This document shows, in pieces, positions 30,915-42,167 of a DNA stretch of 64,000 nt. The stretch is from Rhabditoides inermis. Its lineage: Eukaryota; Nematoda; Chromadorea; Rhabditida; Rhabditidae. The position numbers and the translations under genes were made by a program. Numbering within the stretch: the first letter of the stretch is position 1; each line of letters starts with the position of its first letter. The stretch covers positions 1,513,501-1,577,500 of the forward strand of contig CAWZYM010000148.1 in NCBI GenBank assembly GCA_963966185.1, written 5' to 3'. The notes beneath the pieces are model-generated. The model saw only the letters and a list, made by a program, of their open reading frames with translations. It was not told the origin of the DNA and did no database searches.

Positions 30915-32764
30915 TTGTGAAACAAAACACCACGATTTGTTCCATTGTGAAACAAAACACCACGATTTGTTCCATTGTGGAACAAAACACCACGATTTGT
31001 TCCATTGTGGAAAAAACCACGTTTTGTTCCATTGTGGAACAAAATACCACGATTTGTTACATTGTGGAACAAAACACCACGTTTTGTTCCATTGTGGAAC
31101 AAAACACCACGTTTTGTTCCATTGTGGAACAAAACACCACGATTTGTTCCATTGTGGAACAAAACACCACGACTTGTTCCGTTGTAGAACAAAACACCAC
31201 GATTTGTTTCATTGTGGAACAAAACACCACGATTTGTTCCATTGTGGAAAAAAAACCACGTTTTGTTCCATTGTAGAACCAAACAACACGATTTGTATCA
31301 TTGTGGAACAAACTACCACGATTTGTATCATTGTGGAACAAAACACCACGTTTTGTTCAATTGTGGAAAAACACCATGATTTGTTCCATTGTGGAAAAAA
31401 ACGAGTTTTGTTCCATTGTGGAACAAAACACCACGATTTGTTGCATTGTGGAACAAAACACCACGATTTGTATCACTGTAGTACAAAACACCACAATTTG
31501 TCTCACTGTTGTACAAAACACCACAATTTGTATCACTGTGATACAAAACACCACATTTTGTACCACTGTGGTACAAAACACCACAATGTGTACCACTGTG
31601 ATACAGAACACCACAATTTGTACCACTGTGATACAGAACACCACAATGTGTACCACTGTGATACAGAACACCACAATTTGTACCAATGTGATACAAAACA
31701 CCACAATCTGTATCAATGTAATACAAAACGACACATTTTGTACCACTGTGGTATAAAACACCACATTTTGTACCACTGTGGTATAAAACACCACATTTTG
31801 TACCACTGTGGTATAAAACACCGCAATTTGTATCACTGTGATACAAAACACCACAATTTGTATCACTGTGGTACAAAACACCACATTTTGTACCACTGTG
31901 GTACAAAACACCACAATGTGTACCACTGTGCTACAAAACACCACAATTTGTGTCAAAGTGATACAAAACACCACAATTTGTTTCGCTGTGGTACAAAACA
32001 CCACAATTTAAACCAATGTGATACAAAACACCACATTTTGTACCACTGTGGTACAAAACACCACAATGTGTACCACTGTGAAACAAAACACCACAACTTG
32101 TACCAATGTGAACCAAAACACCACAATCTGTATCAATGTAATACAAAACACCACATTCTGTACCACTGTGGTATAAAAACCACCATTTGTATCACCGTGA
32201 TACAAAACACCACAATTTATATCACTGTGGTACAAAACACCACAACTCGTACCAATGTGATACAAAACACCACACTTTGTACCACTGTGGTACAAAACAC
32301 GACAAAGTGTAACAATGTGATACAAAACACCACAGTCTGTTCTACTAAGCTACAGAACACCACAATTTGTATCAATGTGATACAAAACACCACAATCTAT
32401 ATTAATGTAACACAAAACACCACATTTTGTACCACTGTGGTATAAAACACCACAATTTGTATCACTGTGATACAAAACACCACAATTTATATCACTGTGG
32501 TACAAAACACCACAACTCGTACCAATGTGATACAAAACACCACACTTTGTACCACTGTAGTACAAAACACGACAGTTAGTTCTACTGTGCTACAAAACAC
32601 CACAGACTGTGTCAGTGTGCTACAAAACACCTCAATTTGTATCGCTGTGGTACAAAACACCACAATTTGTACCAATGTGATACAAAACACCACAGTTCGT
32701 ATCACTGCGGTACAAAACACCACAAGTTGTATCAATGTGATACAAAACACCACAATTTGTACCA
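30915..32764. repeat. Higher-order repeat H4, copy 1 (1,850 bp)
   Basis: Begins in a B block and ends in A monomers, and is repeated immediately downstream at an offset of 1,850 bp (31,057 matches 32,907; 31,328 matches 33,178). Copy 2 contains three extra monomers (90 bp) near 33,500, after which the offset is 1,939-1,940 bp. The junction is a chimeric hairpin near 32,760, where an A-type left arm meets a B-type right arm. Confidence 0.85.
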
Positions 32765-34703
32765 TTGTGAAACAAAACACCACGATTTGTTCCATTGTGA
32801 AACAAAACACCACGATTTGTTCCATTGTGGAACAAAACACCACGATTTGTTCCATTGTGGAAAAAACCACGTTTTGTTCCATTGTGGAACAAAATACCAC
32901 GATTTGTTACATTGTGGAACAAAACACCACGTTTTGTTCCATTGTGGAACAAAACACCACGTTTTGTTCCATTGTGGAACAAAACACCACGATTTGTTCC
33001 ATTGTGGAACAAAACACCACGACTTGTTCCGTTGTAGAACAAAACACCACGATTTGTTTCATTGTGGAACAAAACACCACGATTTGTTCCATTGTGGAAA
33101 AAAAACCACGTTTTGTTCCATTGTAGAACCAAACAACACGATTTGTATCATTGTGGAACAAACTACCACGATTTGTATCATTGTGGAACAAAACACCACG
33201 TTTTGTTCAATTGTGGAAAAACACCATGATTTGTTCCATTGTGGAAAAAAACGAGTTTTGTTCCATTGTGGAACAAAACACCACGATTTGTTGCATTGTG
33301 GAACAAAACACCACGATTTGTATCACTGTAGTACAAAACACCACAATTTGTCTCACTGTTGTACAAAACACCACAATTTGTATCACTGTGATACAAAACA
33401 CCACATTTTGTACCACTGTGGTACAAAACACCACAATGTGTACCACTGTGATACAGAACACCACAATTTGTACCACTGTGATACAGAACACCACAATTTG
33501 TACCAATGTGATACAAAACACCACAATTTGTATCACTGTGATACAAAACACCACATTTTGTACCACTGTGGTACAAAACACCACAATGTGTACCACTGTG
33601 ATACAGAACACCACAATTTGTACCAATGTGATACAAAACACCACAATCTGTATCAATGTAATACAAAACGACACATTTTGTACCACTGTGGTATAAAACA
33701 CCACATTTTGTACCACTGTGGTATAAAACACCACATTTTGTACCACTGTGGTATAAAACACCGCAATTTGTATCACTGTGATACAAAACACCACAATTTG
33801 TATCACTGTGGTACAAAACACCACATTTTGTACCACTGTGGTACAAAACACCACAATGTGTACCACTGTGCTACAAAACACCACAATTTGTGTCAAAGTG
33901 ATACAAAACACCACAATTTGTTTCGCTGTGGTACAAAACACCACAATTTAAACCAATGTGATACAAAACACCACATTTTGTACCACTGTGGTACAAAACA
34001 CCACAATGTGTACCACTGTGAAACAAAACACCACAACTTGTACCAATGTGAACCAAAACACCACAATCTGTATCAATGTAATACAAAACACCACATTCTG
34101 TACCACTGTGGTATAAAAACCACCATTTGTATCACCGTGATAAAAACACCACAATTTATATCACTGTGGTACAAAACACCACAACTCGTACCAATGTGAT
34201 ACAAAACACCACACTTTGTACCACTGTGGTACAAAACACGACAAATTGTAACAATGTGATACAAAACACCACAGTCTGTTCTAGTAAGCTACAGAACACC
34301 ACAATTTGTATCAATGTGATACAAAACACCACAATCTATATTAATGTAACACAAAACACCACATTTTGTACCACTGTGGTATAAAACACCACAATTTGTA
34401 TCACTGTGATACAAAACACCACAATTTATATCACTGTGGTACAAAACACCACAACTCGTACCAATGTGATACAAAACACCACACTTTGTACCACTGTAGT
34501 ACAAAACACGACAGTTAGTTCTACTGTGCTACAAAACACCACAGACTGTGTCAGTGTGCTACAAAACACCTCAATTTGTATCGCTGTGGTACAAAACACC
34601 ACAATTTGTACCAATGTGATACAAAACACCACAGTTCGTATCACTGCGGTACAAAACACCACAAGTTGTATCAATGTGATACAAAACACCACAATTTGTA
34701 CCA
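32765..34703. repeat. Higher-order repeat H4, copy 2 (about 1,939 bp)
   Basis: Second tandem copy of H4. It differs by a 90-bp monomer insertion near 33,500 and a one-base deletion near 34,142 (GTGATAAAAACACC instead of GTGATACAAAACACC), plus scattered substitutions such as TTCTAGTAAGC near 34,280. Confidence 0.85.
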
Positions 34704-36730
34704 CTGTGATACAAAACACCACAATTCGTATCGCTGTGGTACAAAACACCACAATTTGTACCAATGTGATACAAAACACCACAGTTTGTATCACTGCGGT
34801 ACAAAACACCACAAGTTGTATCAATGTGATACAAAACACCACAAATTGTATCAATGTCATAGTAAACACCACATTTTGTACCACTGTTGTATAAAACACC
34901 GCAATTTGTATCACTGTGATACAAAACACCACAATTTGTATCACTGTGGTACAAAACACCACAATTTGTATCACTGTGGTACAAAACACCACAATTTGTA
35001 TCACTGCGGTACAAAACACCACAAATTGTATCAATGTGATACAAAACACCACAATTTGTATCAATGTAATACGAAACACCACATTTTGTACCACTGTTGT
35101 ATAAAACACCACAATTTGTATCACTGTGGTACAAAACACCACAATTTGTATCACTGTGGTACAAAACACCACAATTTGTATCAATGTGATACAAAACACG
35201 ACAAATTGTAACAATGTGATACAAAACACCACAGTTTGTTCTACTGTGCTACAAAACACCACAATTTGTATCAATGTGATACAAAACACCACAATTTGTA
35301 TCACTGTGGTACAAAACACCACAATTTATATCACTGTGGTACAAAACACCACAACTCGTACCAATGTGATACAAAACACCACACTCTGTACCACTGTGGT
35401 ACAAAACACGACAAATTGTAACAATGTGATACAAAACACCACAGTTTGTTCTACTGTGCTACAAAATACCACAATTTGTATCAATGTGATACAAAACACC
35501 ACAATTTGTATCGCTGTGGTACAAAACACCATAATTTGTACCAATGTGATACAAAACACCACAGTTCGTATCACTGCGGTACAAAACACCACAAGTTGTA
35601 TCAATGTGATACAAAACACCACAATGTGTACCACTGTGATACAAAACACCACAATTTGTATCGCTGTGGTACAAAACACCACAATTTGTACCAATGTGAT
35701 ACAAAACACCACAGTTCGTATCACTGCGGTACAAAACACCACAAGTTGTATCAATGTGATACAAAACACCACAATTTGTACCACTGTGATACAAAACACC
35801 ACAATTCGTATCGCTGTGGTACAAAACACCACAATTTGTACCAATGTGATACAAAACACCACAGTTTGTATCACTGCGGTACAAAACACCACAAGTTGTA
35901 TCAATGTGATACAAAACACCACAATTTGTATCAATGTAATACGAAACACCACATTTTGTACCACTGTTGTATAAAACACCGCAATTTGTATCACTGTGAT
36001 ACAAAACACCACAATTTGTATCACTGTGGTACAAAACACCACAATTTGTATCACTGTGGTACAAAACACCACAATTTGTATCACTGCGGTACAAAACACC
36101 ACAAATTGTATCAATGTGATACAAAACACCACAATTTGTATCAATGTAATACGAAACACCACATTTTGTACCACTGTTGTATAAAACACCACAATTTGTA
36201 TCACTGTGGTACAAAACACCACAATTTGTATCACTGTGGTACAAAACACCACAATTTGTATCAATGTGATACAAAACACGACAAATTGTAACAATGTGAT
36301 ACAAAACACCACAGTTTGTTCTACTGTGCTACAAAACACCACAATTTGTATCAATGTGATACAAAACACCACAATTTGTATCACTGTGGTACAAAACACC
36401 ACAATTTATATCACTGTGGTACAAAACACCACAACTCGTACCAATGTGATACAAAACACCACACTCTGTACCACTGTGGTACAAAACACGACAAATTGTA
36501 ACAATGTGATACAAAACACCACAGTTTGTTCTACTGTGCTACAAAACACCACAATTTGTATCAATGTGATACAAAACACCACAATTTGTATCGCTGTGGT
36601 ACAAAACACCACAATTTGTACCAATGTGATACAAAACACCACAGTTCGTATCACTGCGGTACAAAACACCACAAGTTGTATCAATGTGATACAAAACACC
36701 ACAATGTGTACCACTGTGATACAAAACACC
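34570..36730. repeat. 1,080-bp tandem duplication (36 monomers, twice) within H5 copy 2
   Basis: Two adjacent 1,080-bp copies of the same 36-monomer series: 34,916-35,104 matches 35,996-36,184, and 35,126 matches 36,206. The series is the counterpart of 6,643-7,760 early in the array. The length is an exact multiple of 30, as expected from unequal exchange in register. The two copies are distinguishable by a few substitutions, for example around 34,850-34,865. Confidence 0.85.
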
Positions 36731-39700
36731 ACAATTTGTATCACTGTGGTACAAAACACCACAATTTGTATCAATGTGGTACGAAACATTACAATTTGTA
36801 CCACTGTGGTACAAAACACGACAAATTGTAACAATGTGATACAAAACACCACAGTTTGTTCTACTGTGCTACAAAACACCACAATTTGTATCAATGTGAT
36901 ACAAAACACTACAATTTGTATCACTGTGGTACAAAACACCACAATTTATATCACTGTGGTACAAAACACCACACTTTGTACCACTGCGGTACAAAACACC
37001 ACAAGTTGTATCAATGTGATACAAAACACCACAATGTGTACCACTGTGATACAAAACACCACAATTTGTATCAATGTAATACAAAACACCACATTTCGTA
37101 CCACTGTGGTATGAAACACCACAATTTGTACCAATGTGATACAAAACACCACAGTTTGTTCTACTGTGCTACAAAACACCACAATTTGTATCAAAGTGAT
37201 ACAAAACACCACAATTTGTATCGCTGTGGTACAAAACACCACATTTTGTACCAATGTGATACAAAACACCACATTTTGTACCACTGTGGTACAAAACACC
37301 ACAATGTGTACCACTGTGATACAAAACACCACAATTTGTACCAATGTGATACAAAACACCACAATCTGTATCAATGTAAAACAAAACACCACATTTTGTA
37401 CCACTGTGGTTTAAAAACCACCATTTGTATCACTGTGATACAAAACACCACAATTCATATAACTGTGGTACAAAACACCACAACTCGTACCAATGTGATA
37501 CAAAACACCACACTTTGTACCACTGTGGTACAAAACACGACAAATTGTAACAATGTGATACAAAACACCACAGTTTGTTCTACTAAGCTTCAAAACACCA
37601 CAATTTGTATCAATGTGATACAAAACACCACAATTTGTACCACTGTGATACAAAACACCACAATGTGTACCACTGTGATACAAAACACCACAATTTGTAC
37701 CAATGTGTTACAAAACACCACAATCTGTATCAATGTGATACAAAACACCACAATTTGTACCAATGTGATACAAAACACCACAGTTTGTTCTACTGTGCTA
37801 CAAAACACCACAATTTGTATCAAAGTGATACAAAACACCACAATTTGTATCGCTGTGGTACAAAACACCACAATTTGTACCAATGTGATACAAAACACCA
37901 CATTTTGTACCACTGTGGTACAAAACACCACAATGTGTACCACTGTGATACAAAACACCACAATTCGTACCAATGTGATACAAAACACCACAATCTGTAT
38001 CAATGTAAAACAAAACACCACATTTTGTACCACTGTGGTACAGAACACGACAGTTTGTTCTACTGTGCTACAAAACACCACAATCTGTATCAATGTAAAA
38101 CAAAACACCACATTTTGTACCACTGTGGTATAAAAACCACCATTTGTATCACTGTGATACAAAACACCACAATTCATATAACTGTGGTACAAAACACCAC
38201 AACTCGTACCAATGTGATACAAAACACCACACTTTGTACCACTGTGGTACAAAACACGACAAATTGTAACAATGTGATACAAAACACCACAGTTTGTTCT
38301 ACTAAGCTTCAAAACACCACAATTTGTATCAATGTGATACAAAACACCACAATTTGTACCACTGTGATACAAAACACCACAATGTGTACCACTGTGATAC
38401 AAAACACCACAATTTTTACCAATGTGATACAAAACACCACAATCTGTATCAATGTGATACAAAACACCACAATTTGTACCAATGTGATACAAAACACCAC
38501 AATCTGTATCAATGTAATACAAAACACCACAATGTGTACCACTGTGGTACAAAACACCACAATTTGTACCAATGTGATACAAAACACCACAATTTGTACC
38601 AATGTGATACAAAACACCACAATATGTATCAATGTAATACAAAACACCACAATGTGTACCACTGTGATACAAAACACCACAATTTGTACCAATGTGATAC
38701 AAAACACCACAGTTTGTTCTACTGTGCTACAAAACACCACAATTTGTATCAAAGTGATACAAAACACCACAATTTGTATCGCTGTGGTACAAAACACCAC
38801 AATTTGTACCAATGTGATACAAAACACCACATTTTGTACCACTGTGGTACAAAACACCACAATGTGTACCACTGTGATACAAAACACCACAATTTGTACC
38901 AATGTGATACAAAACATCACAATCTGTATCAATGTAAAACAAAACACCACATTTTGTACCACTGTGATACAGAACACGACAGTTTGTTCTACTGTGCTAC
39001 AAAACACCACAGATTGTGTCAATGTGATACAAAACACCTCAATTTGTATCGCTGTGGTACAAAACACCACAAATTGTACCAATGTGATACAAAACACCAC
39101 AGTTCGTATCACTGCGGTACAAAACACCACAAGTTGTATCAATGTGATACAAAACACCACAATTTGTACCACTGTGATACAAAACACCACAATTTGTATC
39201 AATGTAATACAAAACACCACATTTTGTACCACTGTGGTATAAAACACCACAGTTTGTATCACTGTGGTAAAAAAACACCACAATTTGTATCACTGTGGTA
39301 CAAAACACGACAAATTGTAACAATGTGATACAAAACACCACAGTTTGTTCTACTGTGCTACAAAACACCACAATTTGTATCAATGTGATACAAAACACCA
39401 CATATTGTATCAATGTGGTACGAAACATTACAATTTGTACCAATGTGATACAAAACACCCTTTTTGTACCAGAGTCGCCCCCGGAATAACAATAATCAAC
39501 TCCTCTCAACACTGAATCTGAATCATCTTGTGAACGTGCGTGTCAACGCTTACAGTAATTGTTATTCTACTAGTTTAATAAATAATCAATTCTACAAAAC
39601 TTTATTGGGAAATAAACAAATTCAAACAAAGTATGGGTTAAAATCTAAAAGAAAAATGAAACATTTTGACGACACAGTGCTAACATAGATAGATCGATCT

Positions 39701-39881
39701 ACTTCACTCACTTCTCGCGCGCTTTTAGTCCATGCGACCCGAGACCCACACACACATTCAGTCGAACACCGAGCACCCTCTTGTGCGGTTTCCTCCCCTC
39801 CCCCCATTTTATTTTTGTTTGAAGACGATAGAATAATCAACGCCCCTCTGTTATCAAGTATAGTTTCAATGCTTCTGTCCT

Positions 39882-39967
39882 GCCGGCTCATCACTGATGA
39901 TGGTCCCGGCCGGTAGGATCACACATTCGGTCTGGTGAAAGGAACCGAAACCGGATGTGTGCCTAGT
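39882..39967. other. Two adjacent inverted repeats (potential structured RNA)
   Basis: First stem: GCCGG (39,882-39,886) pairs with CCGGC (39,906-39,910) and encloses CATCA and TGATG around the loop CTGA (39,889-39,902). Second stem: TAGG plus CACACAT (39,914-39,927) pairs with ATGTGTG plus CCTA (39,955-39,965), continuing inward as an imperfect pairing of CGGTCTGGT with ACCGAAACCG around GAAAGGA. The area contains CTGATGA and a later GAAA, which resembles a hammerhead core, but the required stems are not present. No known RNA family is assigned. Confidence 0.4.
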
Positions 39968-40296
39968 TAATCACATGTACTCTTTCCTGTTTATTTTGTC
40001 TAATCATATTGATATGAAGCATACAGTAGTGCCTAAGATGCTAGATACATAATAGGCTAACGCCGGGGAAGACAGGTAGGCGGACGAGGTTAGTGGCGGG
40101 AAGACGATACTTGATCGATAATCATTCTTGGACCATCAGAGTACCATTATTGGCGTGTAGAGCTTCGGGGTTTCCTTTGATTCCGTGCCAATTAGTATCT
40201 CCTCGCGCCATAGCTGCTTCCACATGATGCGTGTTTTCAGTCTGTCGGAAACGCAATGCGCGGATAGTGTGCACTGTCTGCGAGTAAGTGTGGTCA

Positions 40297-40307
40297 GTGG
40301 GCGGGGC
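40297..40307 (+). promoter_or_regulatory. GC box
   Basis: GTGGGCGGGGC is a canonical Sp1/KLF-type GC box in the more GC-rich part of the spacer. A TATA-like run, CTTTTATATAT, lies about 355 bp downstream (40,662-40,672) but no initiator or coding exon is apparent, so a promoter here is only a possibility. Confidence 0.3.
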
Positions 40308-40858
40308 TTAGCCTTGGCTAGGCCGGCCGCGCGGCGAGTCTCCATTCTAGGTGTTGCTGTTACGTTTTGGGTAGTAATGTTTCGGATTTTCTTCTTGTTT
40401 GTTGTTTCAAGTATGTTGGGGTGCTTTGTACAATTGGCGCGCAGCTTATATTCAGTTTTCTCCATAGTTTCGTCGGTATATAGCCCGTTTCGTAATTTCG
40501 GAATGTTTTGTTATCTGCTTCGCTAGCATCATTAGTTCTCCGCCAGGGTTGACCTGTTAGTTTCTGCCTCTTCAGTTTTATTCGAGCAATACATTGACTA
40601 TTTCGCACTTTCACACCCTTCAGTCTTCATTTTTCGTTTCGGTCCCCCAGCGTTGGCTTCACTTTTATATATCGCTTCGTTGACAACTGTTATAGAATAG
40701 GCGTTGTTTTGCCATGTCTTCGCGATTCGCAATTTACCTTGGCGATCGTATCGTCCGTGCGAGAGCCTATCGCAAGCACCAGGATTTTCGAGCTTCGGAG
40801 ATGTGCTTCGTGTGTGCGTTGGCGCCGTGCTCCGGGCGGCCGATGAGTGATGTGTGAA

Positions 40859-41040
40859 GGGATCAGTGTCCCGCCGGATTCAGTGATCCGAGGTTGTATG
40901 AGAGATGGCTGCGAGACCCGAGGTGCTCTGTGTGTGAAGGGAAGGGATCAGTGTCCCGCCGGATTCAGCGATCCGAGATTGTATGAGAGATGGCTGCGAG
41001 ACCCGAGGTGCTCCGTTTGTAGAGAGATGGGATCAGTGTG
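40859..41040. repeat. 85-bp tandem duplication with a third partial copy
   Basis: Copy 1 starts at GGGATCAGTGTCCCG (40,859), copy 2 at 40,944, and a third start, GGGATCAGTGTG, at 41,029, each exactly 85 bp apart. The first two copies differ by a few substitutions and a compensating indel near the end; the third decays after about 12 bp, though GTATGCGAGATC suggests it continues in diverged form. A weaker resemblance (GGATTCGCAGTG, then TGTATGAGATG) is seen at 41,242-41,271. Confidence 0.85.
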
Positions 41041-41748
41041 CGAGCCGTATGCGAGATCGGCGGACTTTGGTGAACGAAGAGACGCGTGGACCAGTATCCA
41101 GAAAGCTTCGCGTGTGTCGACGTCTCGCCGGTTTTATGGATCAGAGAACACGTGAGAGGTGATTGTAAGATCCCATCAGCCACGAGTGGTGAAAGATCGA
41201 TGGACCGTCGTATGCAGTTGCCAGGAAACGCGAAGTAGTGTGGGATTCGCAGTGTCTTGTGTATGAGATGAACGTTCGATCGCGAAGTGGGAGGCGAAAA
41301 TAGTTTAGCACAGAGGCACGTGGTTGGTTGGTCATAAGCACCTAAGCTCCTGTTGGATTCTGTGAATGTGCGCTGTCCGATTCAACTGTTTCGGTTAGAG
41401 CGACGGATTTGGCGAGTCGGACCCAGTCTGAAAAGATCGTATATAGTCGATACAGAAGTTTATAGCGTGCAGTTATTAGGGGCGGCGCGCAGCGGCGCCC
41501 GTTTGTTTTGAGCTGTGACGCGCGCAACACGCCACTCCCAAGGCACACACGATTTCTCTATTCTAATACAATATACTTAATTAGTGTGCGTTATTTGTTA
41601 GAATATCACTTTGTAAGACCTATGAGTATGATTCGTGAAACCAATATCGGTTGCGGCATCCAAAAACCGCCCTCTCTTGCTCTCTCCCGCTTTGCCACTA
41701 AACGTGTTTACGACGGCGGCGGCGACGACGGTGTGCATCACGTAAGCT

Positions 41749-41891
41749 CCGCCCACTGCACTTTGCGCTCATTGGTCGCTCGGCTCTCTTGCGTGCGCAC
41801 TCTGATTGGCTGAGCGCATGCCCCGCCCTTCGTTCACCCACTCTCGTGTCGGCTCGCCGTCCAGGCCACCGCCCCAGTTTTGGCGCGAAAA
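41749..41891 (-). promoter_or_regulatory. Promoter-like block: E2F-like site, two CCAAT boxes, two GC boxes
   Basis: Within 143 bp: a palindromic E2F-like site TTTGGCGCGAAA (41,879-41,890, fits TTTSGCGCSAAA); GC boxes CCCCGCCC (41,821-41,828) and CTCCGCCCAC (41,747-41,756); and two inverted CCAAT boxes (ATTGG at 41,771-41,775 and 41,805-41,809). CpG is frequent. The boxes favour minus-strand transcription, although such promoters can be bidirectional. The block lies 280-420 bp beyond the stop codon of the PLE reverse transcriptase, so it may be the element's 3' pseudo-LTR or captured host promoter. No TATA box is seen. An identical copy is at 50,811-50,953. Confidence 0.5.
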
Positions 41892-42167
41892 CTGTGGGGG
41901 GAGGGGAGTGTGCGGAGCGGAGTGAGTGGGTAAGAGAGAGAGACGCGAAATAGCGCGTGTCAATGAGAGACTGGCATTGGCAGACGCACGAGCGATTCGA
42001 CAAAGCAGTGCGTTTCCATATTCAGGATACGTTTTCTAAAGTTTCGAATATGTATACATAACATGTTCGGCACATCAACCTGAAAAACAATTTCTTCGAA
42101 ATTTGAGAAAAGGACATCCATTCTCTTTCGAAAAGTACACGAGTAAAGAGGAGTGGTTTGTTTTGAT

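Larger units (their letters stand above)
1..39459. repeat. 30-bp satellite array (about 1,315 monomers)
   Basis: An uninterrupted head-to-tail array of a 30-bp monomer that starts before the window and ends at about 39,459, where the sequence becomes unique. The most constant core is ACAAAACACCAC; the rest of the monomer is an inverted repeat with 9-bp arms around a 3-nt loop (for example TTTGTACCA, CTG, TGGTACAAA). Because 30 is a multiple of three and the consensus lacks stops in most frames, five or more frames stay open for hundreds of codons and read as decapeptide repeats; these are not annotated as genes. Monomers differ at few positions, so variants can be used as tags to follow higher-order repeats. 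No function can be read directly. Confidence 0.98.
39460..41577. other. Single-copy spacer, no convincing gene
   Basis: The only non-repetitive stretch outside the retroelement. The left edge is the last degraded 30-bp monomer (ACACCCTTTTTGTACC). The right edge is where the duplicated PLE segment begins. Open frames here are short (about 113 codons at most), overlap on both strands and show no recognisable domain. It moves from A+T-rich (39,500-39,670) to a more GC-rich part with CpGs (40,180-41,530). Features seen: two adjacent hairpins (39,882-39,967), a GC box (40,297-40,307), a TATA-like run (40,663-40,672) and an 85-bp tandem duplication (40,859-41,031). It could hold a promoter or first exon of a gene, or a decayed mobile element; nothing decides between these. 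Confidence 0.6.

Noticed and set aside
1..39459. Dozens of long open frames on both strands of the 30-bp satellite
   Set aside because: The 30-bp period is a multiple of three and the consensus has no stop in most frames, so openness is automatic. Frames overlap on both strands and encode the same decapeptide permutations.
1..39459. CRISPR array (30-bp regular repeats)
   Set aside because: There are no unique spacers; repeats are directly adjacent, there are over a thousand of them, and the context is eukaryotic.
39882..39967. Hammerhead ribozyme (CTGATGA ... GAAA), plausible because PLEs often carry hammerheads
   Set aside because: Neither stem II between CTGATGA and GAAA nor a matching stem III with the cleavage triplet can be formed convincingly.
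39464..40614. Small ORFs of the single-copy spacer (up to 113 codons)
   Set aside because: Short, overlapping on both strands, low-complexity in part, with no homologous motif recognised and no clear splice or promoter context.
41360..41540. LTR end with primer-binding site (TGGCGAGTCGGACCC near 41,410)
   Set aside because: It does not match the 3' end of a tRNA I can name with confidence; no paired LTR, polypurine tract or gag/pol sequence is present.
41698..42003. Small minus-strand ORFs (64-101 codons) across the promoter-like block
   Set aside because: The composition (Arg/Ser-rich from CpG and simple sequence) and lack of any motif suggest non-coding DNA; the duplicate copy is identical, so it gives no evidence of constraint.
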